DNA of 21,536 nt from Acidobacteriaceae bacterium (GTDB taxonomy: Bacteria; Acidobacteriota; Terriglobia; Terriglobales; Acidobacteriaceae), in NCBI GenBank assembly GCA_030049955.1, contig JASIJX010000085.1:1-21536 (forward strand), in the 5' to 3' direction. A program made the translations under genes and the position numbers. Shown in pieces: positions 1-8,331 of this stretch (position 1 is the stretch's first letter; every line of letters begins with the position of its first letter). The notes under the pieces are model-generated. The model saw only the letters and a program-made list of their open reading frames with translations, made no database searches and had not been told where the DNA came from.

Positions 1-1542
1 GGCGGCATTGAGGATACGTATCATCGCCGCCCGGTGATTGCGCCAGACGACATCGCTGCCATGGTTCCAGTGATGCTGGGCTCAGGCGTCAATCTCTATG
101 GAACCTATATGTTCCAGGGTGGCGAGAATCCGGATGGCAAGCTATCAACTTTGCAGGAATCGCAGGAAACCGGCTATCCCAACGATCTTCCCATCAAGTC
201 CTACGACTTCCAGGCCCCGCTGGGCGAGTTCGGACAAGAGCGAGCCTCTCTGCGGAAACTGAAAGTCTTTCAATATTTCCTCAACGATTTTGGCAGCGAG
301 CTCGCGCCGATGATCGTTCATCCCCCGGACGTCGTACCTGCAAACCCGGCCGACCTTTCCGTTCCTCGGGCCTCGGTGCGGTCGAACGGCGATAGGGGGT
401 TTATCTTTTTCAATAACTACATCCGAAATGATCCCGCGCCCGCACGGGCAGCAGCGCAGTTTCTTCTCCGCCTGCCCCATGGCACGCTGGCTGTGCCAAG
501 CCGGCCTATCGATCTGCCCTCGGGAGCGTATTTCATCTGGCCTTTCAATCTACCTCTTGAGGGCGCAACCCTTCGCTACGCAACCGCACAGCTTTTTACG
601 CGAATTGAGCAACCGCACGTAACCATCGTCTACTTCGAGGCGCAGCCAGGCATCTCGCCCGAGTTCGCTTTCGATGCCGAAACGGTTCGAACGGTGAAAA
701 GCTCAACCGGAGAAATTGTCCGCGCCGCCGGCACCGTTTACGTGCGCGGGATTCAGCCTGGTGTTGACTCATCCATCGACATCGTTTCAAGCTCAGGCAA
801 TTCGCTGCGGTTCGTCGTCCTCACCACGCACGAAGCCGAGAATGCCTGGAAGGTGCGGTTACAAAGCAGCGAGCATCTGCTCATCACAGACCAGGATTTC
901 GTCGCCGATCCAGATTCGCATCCAGCGAGAATTTGGCTGCGCTCACGCGGCACGCGACAGTTCCAATTCACGCTCACACCGCCAAATGCGGCTCCGTTTA
1001 AAGCCGCGCTGCCGCTTGCATCGCAAACCGCAACGAGCCAGGCGGCCACCTTTACCGCACAGGCGCCTATATGGAATTTTTCAGTCGAGATGAAACCGGT
1101 TCAGGCGGCAGGAACCGCACCACCGGTTAAGATTGGCCCCGCACTATCGTGGCGTCCGCGCGGCGTAGCCCAGGCTCCCGATGCCGGCGAACTCCCTCAA
1201 GCAGCCCGATGGTCGATTACGGTTCCGGCCGGAGCAAACTGTGAATTGAGCGAACTTTTCCTCGACGTGAAATATGAAGGTAACGTCGCGCGTCTCACGC
1301 AGGACCATCGACTTCTGGACGACAATTTCTACAATGGCAAACCGTGGATGATCGGACTGAAGCGGTTTCTCACCCCAGATAAGCCCGGCACATTCGAGTT
1401 GAGCATTCTGCCGCTGCGGCACGATGCTCCCATATATTTCGAGATTCCTGATCCTCCACATTTCGCGCCGGAGGGACAGATCGACACGCTGAATCGCATT
1501 CGGCTCGTCCCCGAATATCAGCTTGAGCTCACAACACAATAA
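1..1542 (+). CDS. GH35 beta-galactosidase, C-terminal part (5' end outside window)
   Basis: The reading frame is already open at base 1 and runs 513 codons to a TAA, so the true start lies upstream of the window. The first visible residues (GGIEDTYHRRPVIAPDD), followed by a GVNLYGTYMFQGGENPDG stretch, look like the end of the catalytic TIM barrel of glycoside hydrolase family 35, where the enzyme removes terminal beta-galactose from oligo- or polysaccharides. The remaining roughly 400 residues are beta-rich and would be the accessory jelly-roll domains usual in this family. The catalytic glutamates are not identifiable here and probably lie upstream or at the edge. A GTG at 34 is an internal codon, not a start. 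It ends 47 bases before the response regulator gene and is otherwise unrelated to its neighbours. The family call rests on recognition of the barrel-end motif; the substrate is not determined. Confidence 0.72.
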   Translation, partial: GGIEDTYHRRPVIAPDDIAAMVPVMLGSGVNLYGTYMFQGGENPDGKLSTLQESQETGYPNDLPIKSYDFQAPLGEFGQERASLRKLKVFQYFLNDFGSELAPMIVHPPDVVPANPADLSVPRASVRSNGDRGFIFFNNYIRNDPAPARAAAQFLLRLPHGTLAVPSRPIDLPSGAYFIWPFNLPLEGATLRYATAQLFTRIEQPHVTIVYFEAQPGISPEFAFDAETVRTVKSSTGEIVRAAGTVYVRGIQPGVDSSIDIVSSSGNSLRFVVLTTHEAENAWKVRLQSSEHLLITDQDFVADPDSHPARIWLRSRGTRQFQFTLTPPNAAPFKAALPLASQTATSQAATFTAQAPIWNFSVEMKPVQAAGTAPPVKIGPALSWRPRGVAQAPDAGELPQAARWSITVPAGANCELSELFLDVKYEGNVARLTQDHRLLDDNFYNGKPWMIGLKRFLTPDKPGTFELSILPLRHDAPIYFEIPDPPHFAPEGQIDTLNRIRLVPEYQLELTTQ

Positions 1543-1589
1543 GACCGCTTTACAGCGAGAGCCCAAAAAGAGCAAGCTGGAGGCAATCG

Positions 1590-2237
1590 ATGGATGAACC
1601 AGACGATATGGCAGAAGCGGCAAGAATCAAGATTCTTATTGTCGACGATCACCCAATCATGCGCGTTGGCATTGCCGCCATCATCGATGCCACGCCTGAT
1701 ATGACCGCAGTAGCCCAGGCGGGCAGTGGCGAAGAGGCCATCGAACTGTTTGAGAAGCACCTGCCCGACATTACGCTTATGGATCTGCGCCTTCCGGGAA
1801 TGAGCGGCGTCGAAGCCATTCGCACCCTCACCGCACGTCACCACAACGCCAAGTTTGTTGTGCTCACCACCTACGAGGGCGATGAGGATATTCATCAGGC
1901 TCTGCAGGCAGGAGCACGCAGTTACATCATCAAAGGGATGCCGCATGATGCACTGGTCAGCGCCCTACGCCGTGTGCATGCCGGCGGGCGCTTCTTACCC
2001 CAGCCCGTGTCTCGCGCGCTGAATTCGCGCATACCCAACTCTGACCTGAGCGCGCGTGAACGCGAGGTGCTCGACCTCATTGTCAAAGGGAAGAGCAACA
2101 AAGAGATCGCATCCCAGCTTGGAATCACCGAGTCCACAGTAAAATGTCACGTCAGCGTCATCCTCATGCGTCTCAATGTGGGCGATCGCACGCAAGCTGT
2201 CGTCAGTGCGTTGAAGCGCGGGCTGATCCATCTATAG
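1590..2237 (+). CDS. NarL/FixJ-family response regulator (receiver + LuxR HTH)
   Basis: This 215-residue protein has the classical two-domain layout. The receiver domain (about residues 12-130) shows the acidic pair D19-D20, the phosphoacceptor D65 in LMDLRLPGMSG, the switch threonine at 93/94 and the conserved K115. The C-terminal LuxR-type helix-turn-helix (about 150-215) has LSAREREVLDLIVKGKSNKE followed by IASQLGITESTVKCHV. It should bind DNA as a dimer after phosphorylation by a histidine kinase. The start at ATG 1590 is set by a GGAGG at 1579-1583, six bases upstream. No histidine kinase is present downstream, and the preceding gene is a glycosidase, so within this window it is an orphan regulator and its targets are unknown. 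The family assignment is secure. Confidence 0.95.
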   Translation: MDEPDDMAEAARIKILIVDDHPIMRVGIAAIIDATPDMTAVAQAGSGEEAIELFEKHLPDITLMDLRLPGMSGVEAIRTLTARHHNAKFVVLTTYEGDEDIHQALQAGARSYIIKGMPHDALVSALRRVHAGGRFLPQPVSRALNSRIPNSDLSAREREVLDLIVKGKSNKEIASQLGITESTVKCHVSVILMRLNVGDRTQAVVSALKRGLIHL

Positions 2238-2317
2238 TCACCACAACGCGCCGCTTAAGACCTTGCCGTTCTGATCGGGGTTTGTCAGATACGCGGCCAC
2301 GGAATGCCCGGGTTAAC

Positions 2318-2344
2318 CACCGAGAGGTCCAGTTTCGCTCGGTG
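2318..2344. repeat. Inverted repeat between convergent genes
   Basis: CACCGAG at 2318-2324 is perfectly complementary to CTCGGTG at 2338-2344, with 13 bases between. It lies in the 193-base gap between the response regulator (plus) and the AhpD-like gene (minus), where a two-way transcription stop would be expected. There is no T-run on either side, so it is not a canonical intrinsic terminator. It could be a weak or factor-assisted terminator, or chance. Nothing else was recognised in this gap. Confidence 0.3.
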
Positions 2345-2430
2345 AGTGCATCGGTGATAATGTGTTCGTTGAACAGGGCTCTTGGGCGAGTGTGCGGCCG
2401 AAAAGGCTCTGCAGATTCACGCCGGGGTGT

Positions 2431-2997
2431 TCAACGTACTGCTGCAGGCTCCGGAGCGCGCATGTATCCTTCGTGCGCCATCCGCTTACCCATCGGCCGA
2501 TAGCTCGCGGGATCCTCCGGCTGCCAAGTCGCGAGTCCATCCACATAGCGGTTATACATGCAGAAGGCCGCCGCGATTAGCACCGTGTCATGAATCTCCA
2601 TGTCAGTCGCGCTTTGTGCCCGCGCCGCGGCAACGTCCTCCGCGGAAACGGCCTTACCACCCTGTTGCACCTTGCCGGCGATGTGCAGCAAGGCTTTCAG
2701 TTTCGGCGAAACCGGCGCCGATTTCGCATCGGCTTTCACCGCCTCCACCAGCGCGTAATCCGACTCACCGCCACCAAGGTGCTCTGCCGCGGCGGCCGAA
2801 TGCGAAAGCTGGCAGAAGCGGCACTCGTTGCGCGAGGAGACATAAGCCGCGATCATCTCGCGCTCCGCGCTGGTCAGTGAGCTTGGCCCCCGCAGCAGAA
2901 CCTCTGCCAATTCGCGCATCGGTTTTGCCGTCTCTGGACGGAAAGAAAAGGCGCTGACGATGCCGGGAATACCTTCTTCGAGAGCGATATGGGGCAT
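2431..2997 (-). CDS. AhpD-like / carboxymuconolactone decarboxylase-family protein (copy 1)
   Basis: The 188-residue protein carries the AhpD-type redox motif: E47, then C59-x-x-C62-x-x-x-H66 within NECRFCQLSH. In this family (PF02627 fold) the two cysteines and the histidine form a peroxidase-type thiol centre, or act in ring-opening or disproportionation chemistry. The 'peroxidase-related' subgroup has no firmly known substrate. A second conserved block, SPKLKALLHIAGKVQQ and EIHDTVLIAAAFCMYNRYVD, is nearly repeated in the protein at 8332-8934, so the two are clear paralogs. No signal peptide is visible and it is probably cytoplasmic. The ATG is preceded by GAGGAG with an 8-base spacer, and it starts 17 bases after the TonB receptor stop, making it the last gene of the leftward operon. 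Confidence 0.88.
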   Translation of the reverse strand: MPHIALEEGIPGIVSAFSFRPETAKPMRELAEVLLRGPSSLTSAEREMIAAYVSSRNECRFCQLSHSAAAAEHLGGGESDYALVEAVKADAKSAPVSPKLKALLHIAGKVQQGGKAVSAEDVAAARAQSATDMEIHDTVLIAAAFCMYNRYVDGLATWQPEDPASYRPMGKRMAHEGYMRAPEPAAVR

Positions 2998-3014
2998 GTT
3001 CGTTTCTCCTCAGG

Positions 3015-6000
3015 TTAGAAGCTAATGAGAACGGAGGCCTGAAGCTGCCGTGCTGGTCCGGTGAAGTTGGGTGTCGCAAACGTGGGGTTTGCGGGGCTGC
3101 CGATGCCATCACCGAACTGCCGCGGCACGGGGCCAAGAAAGTCAGGCGCTCCGTATACCTGGTCAATGCTCTGCACGTTGCGATGATTGAGCAGGTTGAA
3201 GCTCTCCAGGCTCGCCTGCGTCCTGAGATGCTCGGTGATCCGAAAGGTGCGCTCCAGCCGCGCGTCCGTGTCGTAATTCGACGCGCCGCGATATGAGTTA
3301 CGTCCGATATTCCCCACGCGATCCGAGAACGGAAAGCCGTCTCCGAGCACGTTGAAGCCCGCCAGAATCGAATAGTAGCGCGGACTCTGCAGGGTATTGA
3401 GCGTCGAGAAACTGTAGTTCCGGAGCGCGCGGGACCACTGGCTCGGCGTCTCAGCCACCAGCGCTATCGTCGCGCGATGCCGGATATCGTTGTCGCCCAC
3501 GGAACGGTCTTGCATGGGATCAAGATAATCCTGTGGCGTATCGGTAAGCTGCACATCCGTGGCAATGTCAATCGACTTCGAATATGTGTAGTTTGCCAGC
3601 ACGCTGTAATGTCCCGCGAAGCTCCGCCGCAGGCTCAAAATGCCGCCGTTGTAATCGGAGAATCCGGATGGTGTGGCAATCAGCGCAAACCCGAAACGCG
3701 GATCGGCAGTCGCAAACGACTGCCGGCCGTCGGGCAGAGTGCCATTGGGAATGCCATTCACGCTGAGGTAAACCGGCAAATCGAGCGCGTGAACATATTG
3801 ATATCCGCTGGTCAGCACCCAGCCACGGCCCAGCTGCGATTCAACCTCGAGGCTCGCCTGCTCCGAGTAGTCATTCGGAAATTTCCGCTGGATATACCCC
3901 AGCGGGAATTGCTGCAACTCTGACGGCGCAGGATACGCCCCCGCTGTAGCAAAGGAGCGAAGCGCCTGCGACGCAAGGACCGGTCCCGAAACTCCGACTA
4001 TACCTGACGGCCCCAGCCCGACCACGCCGTCTGGCGTGTTGAAGTCCTGCACGTAGGGATTGTCCATCGACGTGAACGCCGACGCGCCCTGCCACCCGAC
4101 CATAAGATCGCTGTAGTCCCAAGGTCCGCGAAACAGACCAAAGCCCGCGCGCACCACCTGCCTGCCTCCGCGAAGCGCATACGCCAAGCCGATCCGCGGC
4201 TGCACATTGTCGTAGTTCGTCGGATTCATCGGGCCGATCACGCGCACGTCCGATGCCGATGGGAACACATCGAAGTCGTAGCGCACGCCCGCGGTGAGCG
4301 ACAGACGTTGCGTAGCTTTCCATTGATCCTGCCCGTAGAAATTCGCCATGCGATGCCAGAAGTGTAGGTTGGTCGCATCGGTAAAAGCAGAAGCCGCAGG
4401 CCCGGCGTACAGCGACCCGGCAAACGGCAGCGGACGCACGGGGAGCTGCTGGCCGAAATACGACCGCGGTTCCAAAAAGAGGAACTGCACGGGAGTGCCT
4501 GGCCCGAACGGGGGCTGGGCATACTCACCTGCGCCGAAGAAGCTCTGCGGCGTGAAGATGGCGCCGCCCGGACTGAAGAACGTCGTCTGCGCAGCAATCC
4601 ATACAGGCTCAAATCCGCCGCCGAATTTCAGCGAGTGCGCACCGTGAACCCAGGTTAGGTTCTCCTGCGCCTCGAAATGTGGCTCGCGGTAATACGAGAC
4701 GCTGCCCGTGAATCCTCCAGAGACCAGCGTGTCGGAGACGTCGAGTGTTGGCTCGTATCCCGCTCCGTGCGGCGTCATATGAAAGAGCCGATCGCCAAAA
4801 TCCAGAATGCTCTCTGCAGTCCAGCGCGGATTGATTATGTGGAGAAAATTTCCAAACAGCGTTTGGTCGCGGACAGGATTGTCGCGGTAGGTGGACGGCA
4901 ATCCCTGCCCTGGCGCTGCCGTGGGAATATCCCCCTTGCGATCGTCGGCGAAGAGATATCCAGCGGTCAGGATGCTCCGTTCGCTGAACACCTGCGTAAT
5001 TTTTCCGATCGACTTGTCGTAGTCGTCGGTTTCCAGCACCGAGCTGAGGGATTCCGGCTGCAATCCGAACATCTGCTTCACCTGGTTGATGCTCGGCGTC
5101 CCCGGCCCCATGCAGTTCGGCTGGTCGATGCAGCCAAGGATGAAGCTGGAGTAAATCGGCGATTCTCCGCGGCGCTGCCCTTCATATCCGGTGAAGTAAA
5201 AAGTCTTTCCGTGCCGGATTGGCCCTCCGGCGTCGGCTCCGAACTGATTCACGCGCAGTGTGTGCAGCCCGGGCGCCGAGAGTGGATTATCGGCATCGAG
5301 CGCACCGTTGCGGAAATACTCATACGCTGATCCGTGCAGATCGTTGCTGCCGGACTTCGTAATCGTGTTGACAACCGAGCCCAGATTGCGGCCATTATCC
5401 GCAGTGAAGGGCCCATCCACCACGCGGAATTCCTGCACCCAGTCGAGCGAAGGGCTTACATGCTGCACTCCGGAAAGGCTGACGGAGTAATCCATGCCAT
5501 CCAGTCCGAAAAACGAGCTGTGCGTCTCGCGCAGTCCGCCGAAGCTGAGCTGCAGCACCGTCTCCTGAAAAGGAGACTGCGCGGCCGTCGCAGTGCTGCG
5601 ACCAACGTTCGCCGTGGGTGTCATCAGAGCAAAATCAATAAAGTCGCGCCCGATGATCGGCAGATCGGAAATTTGGTGCGGCGTGATCACCTCGCTCGAT
5701 TCTGGCGTGTCGGTGTCGATCGCCGCTGTCGAGGTTTCCAACACGGTAACGCTCTGCTTCACGGAAGCAATCCGCAGCATTACAGAGATCGATGCGCTCT
5801 GCCCCACCGTCAGCGTAAGCGGCGCCTGCCATGGCTCGAATCCGGCCGCTCCCACATCCACGCGGTACTCTCCCGCAGCCAGCGCATTGAGCACGGCCAG
5901 TCCGGCGTGGTTGGTGGTTTGGTTACGCAGAAAATCCATTCCTGCATTGCTAACCCTGACGGTGGCGCCCTGCACAACGTGACCGGCGGGATCGGAAACG

Positions 6001-6089
6001 GTCACGTTGAGCGTCGCGAGTTGCTGGGCCGCACCGGTGCCGGCTAGAGCGAAGCAAAGTACGAGCGTTCGTAACAGATTGCGGGTCAT
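3015..6089 (-). CDS. TonB-dependent receptor with carboxypeptidase-like N-terminal domain (Oar type)
   Basis: A 1024-residue outer-membrane receptor. Residues 1-21 form a Sec signal peptide (MTRNLLRTLVLCFALAGTGA, cleavage near AAQ). About 25-110 is a carboxypeptidase regulatory-like beta-sandwich (TLNVTVSDPAGHVVQGATVR). About 130-250 is the plug (SDLPIIGRDFIDFALMTPTA; GSVVNTITKSGSNDLHGSAY). The rest is the beta-barrel, ending in an aromatic residue (ASVLISF), as expected for BAM-assembled proteins. Such long receptors are typical of Acidobacteria and are thought to import oligosaccharides, peptides or other large ligands. The ligand here is unknown. AGGAG five bases before ATG 6089 supports the start. 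It lies 62 bases after one AhpD-like gene and 17 bases before another, so it is very likely co-transcribed with both and with the MFS gene. Confidence 0.93.
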   Translation of the reverse strand: MTRNLLRTLVLCFALAGTGAAQQLATLNVTVSDPAGHVVQGATVRVSNAGMDFLRNQTTNHAGLAVLNALAAGEYRVDVGAAGFEPWQAPLTLTVGQSASISVMLRIASVKQSVTVLETSTAAIDTDTPESSEVITPHQISDLPIIGRDFIDFALMTPTANVGRSTATAAQSPFQETVLQLSFGGLRETHSSFFGLDGMDYSVSLSGVQHVSPSLDWVQEFRVVDGPFTADNGRNLGSVVNTITKSGSNDLHGSAYEYFRNGALDADNPLSAPGLHTLRVNQFGADAGGPIRHGKTFYFTGYEGQRRGESPIYSSFILGCIDQPNCMGPGTPSINQVKQMFGLQPESLSSVLETDDYDKSIGKITQVFSERSILTAGYLFADDRKGDIPTAAPGQGLPSTYRDNPVRDQTLFGNFLHIINPRWTAESILDFGDRLFHMTPHGAGYEPTLDVSDTLVSGGFTGSVSYYREPHFEAQENLTWVHGAHSLKFGGGFEPVWIAAQTTFFSPGGAIFTPQSFFGAGEYAQPPFGPGTPVQFLFLEPRSYFGQQLPVRPLPFAGSLYAGPAASAFTDATNLHFWHRMANFYGQDQWKATQRLSLTAGVRYDFDVFPSASDVRVIGPMNPTNYDNVQPRIGLAYALRGGRQVVRAGFGLFRGPWDYSDLMVGWQGASAFTSMDNPYVQDFNTPDGVVGLGPSGIVGVSGPVLASQALRSFATAGAYPAPSELQQFPLGYIQRKFPNDYSEQASLEVESQLGRGWVLTSGYQYVHALDLPVYLSVNGIPNGTLPDGRQSFATADPRFGFALIATPSGFSDYNGGILSLRRSFAGHYSVLANYTYSKSIDIATDVQLTDTPQDYLDPMQDRSVGDNDIRHRATIALVAETPSQWSRALRNYSFSTLNTLQSPRYYSILAGFNVLGDGFPFSDRVGNIGRNSYRGASNYDTDARLERTFRITEHLRTQASLESFNLLNHRNVQSIDQVYGAPDFLGPVPRQFGDGIGSPANPTFATPNFTGPARQLQASVLISF

Positions 6090-6151
6090 TCTGGCTCCTC
6101 AAAAATTGCTTTGCATTACCGTGGATACCTCGTCGGGCTTCCGCATATGCG

Positions 6152-6796
6152 TTACAGACCCTTCGCCTGAATTCCGGCGAGGCGGTTTTTAGGCTCGTAG
6201 CCGCTGACCGCCAGACGTTGCCCGTGCACGTGGTGAATCTGCGGCGAGACGGGGTGTACGCCGGATGTCGTGACCCATCGGTTGTAGAAGTTGAACAGCG
6301 AGACGACGAGGATAGTGAAGTAGATGGCCTCGTCGGTCCAGCCGAACTCACGGAGCCGGGCAATGTCCGCCTCCTCCATCTGCGACAGCTCGCGGGTCAT
6401 TTTGCCCGCAAATCGCATCAGCGCCTTCTCCGGCTCTGGAAGCGGCGAGGACTCGAGATCCTCCAGCACCTGCAGCACCAGTATTTCGTTGCCCAGCATC
6501 TCCGCTGCCACTGCGGCATGCGAGCGCCAGCAGAACTCACATTTGTTTGTCCATGAGGTGTATGCGGCGATCAGTTCGCGCAGCGCGCCGCTGATGGGAG
6601 CCGGGCTGCGCATCACGCCTTCCGTGAAACTGGCCAGATGCGAGGTCACTTCGGGGCGGAAGGCGAACAGATTCCAGATCTGCCAGTGTTCCTTCCCCGC
6701 CGATTGTGCCACGCGGATCAGGTCGGCATAGGGGCTGGGCTGCGGATTCGCTTCCACGGCGGGAAGCCACATCGGTTCCTGCTCAACGGCTTTCAA
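6152..6796 (-). CDS. AhpD-like / carboxymuconolactone decarboxylase-family protein (copy 2), TTG start
   Basis: A 214-residue protein with the same motif as its neighbours: RELIAAYTSW, then C86-x-x-C89-x-x-x-H93 in NKCEFCWRSH. It is the most divergent of the three paralogs and lacks the AGKVQQ block, having AGKMTRELSQ at that place. The longest open frame begins at an ATG at 6868, deep inside the MFS gene and without a ribosome-binding site. I prefer TTG at 6796, which has AAGGAG six bases upstream and overlaps the MFS gene by only 14 bases. An ATG at 6772 (MWLPAVEANP) is a weaker alternative. The overlap implies translational coupling to the transporter. No signal peptide is apparent. The substrate is unknown; placement between a carrier and a receptor gene suggests it acts on the imported compound. 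Confidence 0.85.
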   Translation of the reverse strand: MKAVEQEPMWLPAVEANPQPSPYADLIRVAQSAGKEHWQIWNLFAFRPEVTSHLASFTEGVMRSPAPISGALRELIAAYTSWTNKCEFCWRSHAAVAAEMLGNEILVLQVLEDLESSPLPEPEKALMRFAGKMTRELSQMEEADIARLREFGWTDEAIYFTILVVSLFNFYNRWVTTSGVHPVSPQIHHVHGQRLAVSGYEPKNRLAGIQAKGL

Positions 6797-8123
6797 GGGC
6801 TGCTCCTTTGTCGACAGTAAGAACGGGATCGGATACGGCGGAACCGGGTTCTTCCGCCGTTGCTGCATGCACGGTGAATCGATACGCAGGCAGGGCGAAC
6901 ATAGCGAAGGCGGCGATAACGGTCGCGCCGCAGAAGAGGTTCATCGTTGCGGTGTAAGATCCGGTCGCGTCATATATGTGGCCCAGGATCAGCGGTGCGA
7001 TGGCGCCGGCCAGCGCGAAACCGGTGTAGACCAGCCCATAAAGCGCAGAAAAATCGCGCAGCCCGAAGTAGCGGCGCAGCATGTACGGGATCAGGTCGAG
7101 TTCGCATCCGCCTCCGAGTCCGGCGACAAGGGCCGCCGGTCCCGCCGCCGCGAAAGTGTGCGCGTGCGCGAGCAGGAACATGCCCGATCCTGCGGCCAGC
7201 AGCGATCCCACCGCGATCACCGATCCCTTGACGTAATCCAGCAGCCACCCAAGAGCGAACCGTCCGATGATGCTGGCGACGCCCAACAGCGATGCAGTGA
7301 AGGCGACCTCGTGCGCACGCAGACCGGCTTGGTTCAGCATCGGCGCCAGGTGCGCGAGCGCGCCGTTCTCGCTTAGCGAAAGAGCGCACACACCCAGCAC
7401 CAGTAACCAGAACGGCACTGAAGCGATAGCCTCCGCCCAGCGCAAACCAATGGCGCTGTCGCGAGTCGTCACAGGAGCTGCTTTAGCTCGATGTGTGTCG
7501 TCCGCGGTACGCGCAAAGGCGAAGGTCAGAGGCGCGCCGATCAGCAGCGGCAAGGCTGCGAGATACAGATACGTCTGCCGCCAGCCGCATGCCGCGATCA
7601 GGTGCTGCACAATCGGCGGCACCAAGAACGAGCCCACGCCCGACCCCGCTACCACAATCGACAGTGCCGCACCCAGTTTGCGCTCAAACCATCCAGCGAT
7701 TATGCGCGCATAGCCAAGTTGATACGTTCCGGTTCCGGCGATCCCAACAAACACGGCGTTGGCGTAGAACTGCAGCAGGTGCGGCGTGAGGAAGGCGAAC
7801 CCCGCAATTCCCAGGCCAAACGCTGCCATGAAGGCCGTAATCAGCTTGCGCGGATCGAAGCGATCGATGAGTTTGCCAATCAGAGGCGAGCCAAAGGCTA
7901 CAGAGACTGCCGCGAGCGAAAAGGCTCGCGCAATCTGCTCTCGATTCCAGCCGAAGGCATCGTGTAACGGTTGCACCATGAAGCTGAAGCTGTAAATGAA
8001 AACCGTCGCGAACCCGGTAAGCACGCCGATGTGGCAGATCGCGGCAACGCGCCATCCGGCGTAGCGCAGTCCGGTTTCTGAGTCGCGCAGACCCGCGGGG
8101 TCCCGCGTGGGGCTGGTCGTCAT
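6783..8123 (-). CDS. MFS transporter, monocarboxylate / oxalate-formate antiporter type
   Basis: A 446-residue integral membrane protein with about 12 hydrophobic segments. The N-terminal signature (RYAGWRVAAICHIGVLTG, then FSFMVQPLHDAFGWNREQIA) is that of the monocarboxylate-porter/OFA branch of the major facilitator superfamily, as is the loop GKLIDRFDPRK between helices 2 and 3. Members move small organic anions such as oxalate, formate, lactate or pyruvate across the inner membrane. Substrate cannot be read from the sequence. It is the first gene of the leftward operon, and its end overlaps the next gene by 14 bases. The ribosome-binding site before ATG 8123 is poor (TGAGACC). Its start faces the third AhpD-like gene across a 208-base divergent region. 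Confidence 0.9.
   Translation of the reverse strand: MTTSPTRDPAGLRDSETGLRYAGWRVAAICHIGVLTGFATVFIYSFSFMVQPLHDAFGWNREQIARAFSLAAVSVAFGSPLIGKLIDRFDPRKLITAFMAAFGLGIAGFAFLTPHLLQFYANAVFVGIAGTGTYQLGYARIIAGWFERKLGAALSIVVAGSGVGSFLVPPIVQHLIAACGWRQTYLYLAALPLLIGAPLTFAFARTADDTHRAKAAPVTTRDSAIGLRWAEAIASVPFWLLVLGVCALSLSENGALAHLAPMLNQAGLRAHEVAFTASLLGVASIIGRFALGWLLDYVKGSVIAVGSLLAAGSGMFLLAHAHTFAAAGPAALVAGLGGGCELDLIPYMLRRYFGLRDFSALYGLVYTGFALAGAIAPLILGHIYDATGSYTATMNLFCGATVIAAFAMFALPAYRFTVHAATAEEPGSAVSDPVLTVDKGAALESR
6803..6808 (-). promoter_or_regulatory. Ribosome-binding site that decides a TTG start
   Basis: On the minus strand AAGGAG occupies 6808-6803, followed by CAGCCC and then TTG at 6796. It sits inside the last codons of the MFS gene. 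It is the best Shine-Dalgarno match near this gene, which is why the TTG was chosen over the upstream ATG at 6868 and the downstream ATG at 6772. Confidence 0.65.
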
Positions 8124-8249
8124 GGTCTCAATGAGCCGGGATTGTATTTGTGAGTTGGGGATTACGTCCGGCGAGTGAAATTATGACTGACACATGCTGG
8201 AGGACACATCCCAACGGAGGACGGCATTTTTCTCCAACTTCAGGTGGAT

Positions 8250-8265
8250 GCGCGGAAAGCCGCGC
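8250..8265. repeat. GC-rich inverted repeat in leader of AhpD-like copy 3
   Basis: GCGCGG at 8250-8255 and CCGCGC at 8260-8265 are exactly complementary around AAAG. As RNA this would be a stable tetraloop hairpin. No T-run follows on the plus strand, so it is not a canonical terminator. Confidence 0.5.
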
Positions 8266-8280
8266 CACTTCTACCATGCT

Positions 8281-8310
8281 GTTGCGGATTCCCAACACCC
8301 TTTCCGCAAC
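8281..8310. repeat. 8-bp perfect inverted repeat just upstream of AhpD-like copy 3
   Basis: GTTGCGGA at 8281-8288 pairs exactly with TCCGCAAC at 8303-8310, with 14 bases between. It ends 21 bases before ATG 8332 and 9 bases before the ribosome-binding site. It could be an operator for a dimeric repressor or a leader hairpin affecting translation. Confidence 0.5.
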
Positions 8311-8331
8311 GATCAGCACAGGAGTTTTGCG

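Larger units (their letters stand above)
8124..8331. promoter_or_regulatory. Divergent intergenic region between MFS gene and AhpD-like copy 3
   Basis: This 208-base region must contain promoters for both directions. I found no convincing -35/-10 pair for either. It holds two inverted repeats close to the plus-strand gene, listed separately, and a ribosome-binding site AGGAG at 8320-8324 with a 7-base spacer to ATG 8332. A frame that would extend the AhpD-like protein back to 8194 has no ribosome-binding site and runs through both repeats, so it was not used. Confidence 0.5.

Noticed and set aside
5334..6047. 237-codon open frame on the plus strand
   Set aside because: Antisense to the TonB receptor; composition is Arg/His-rich and no domain is visible.
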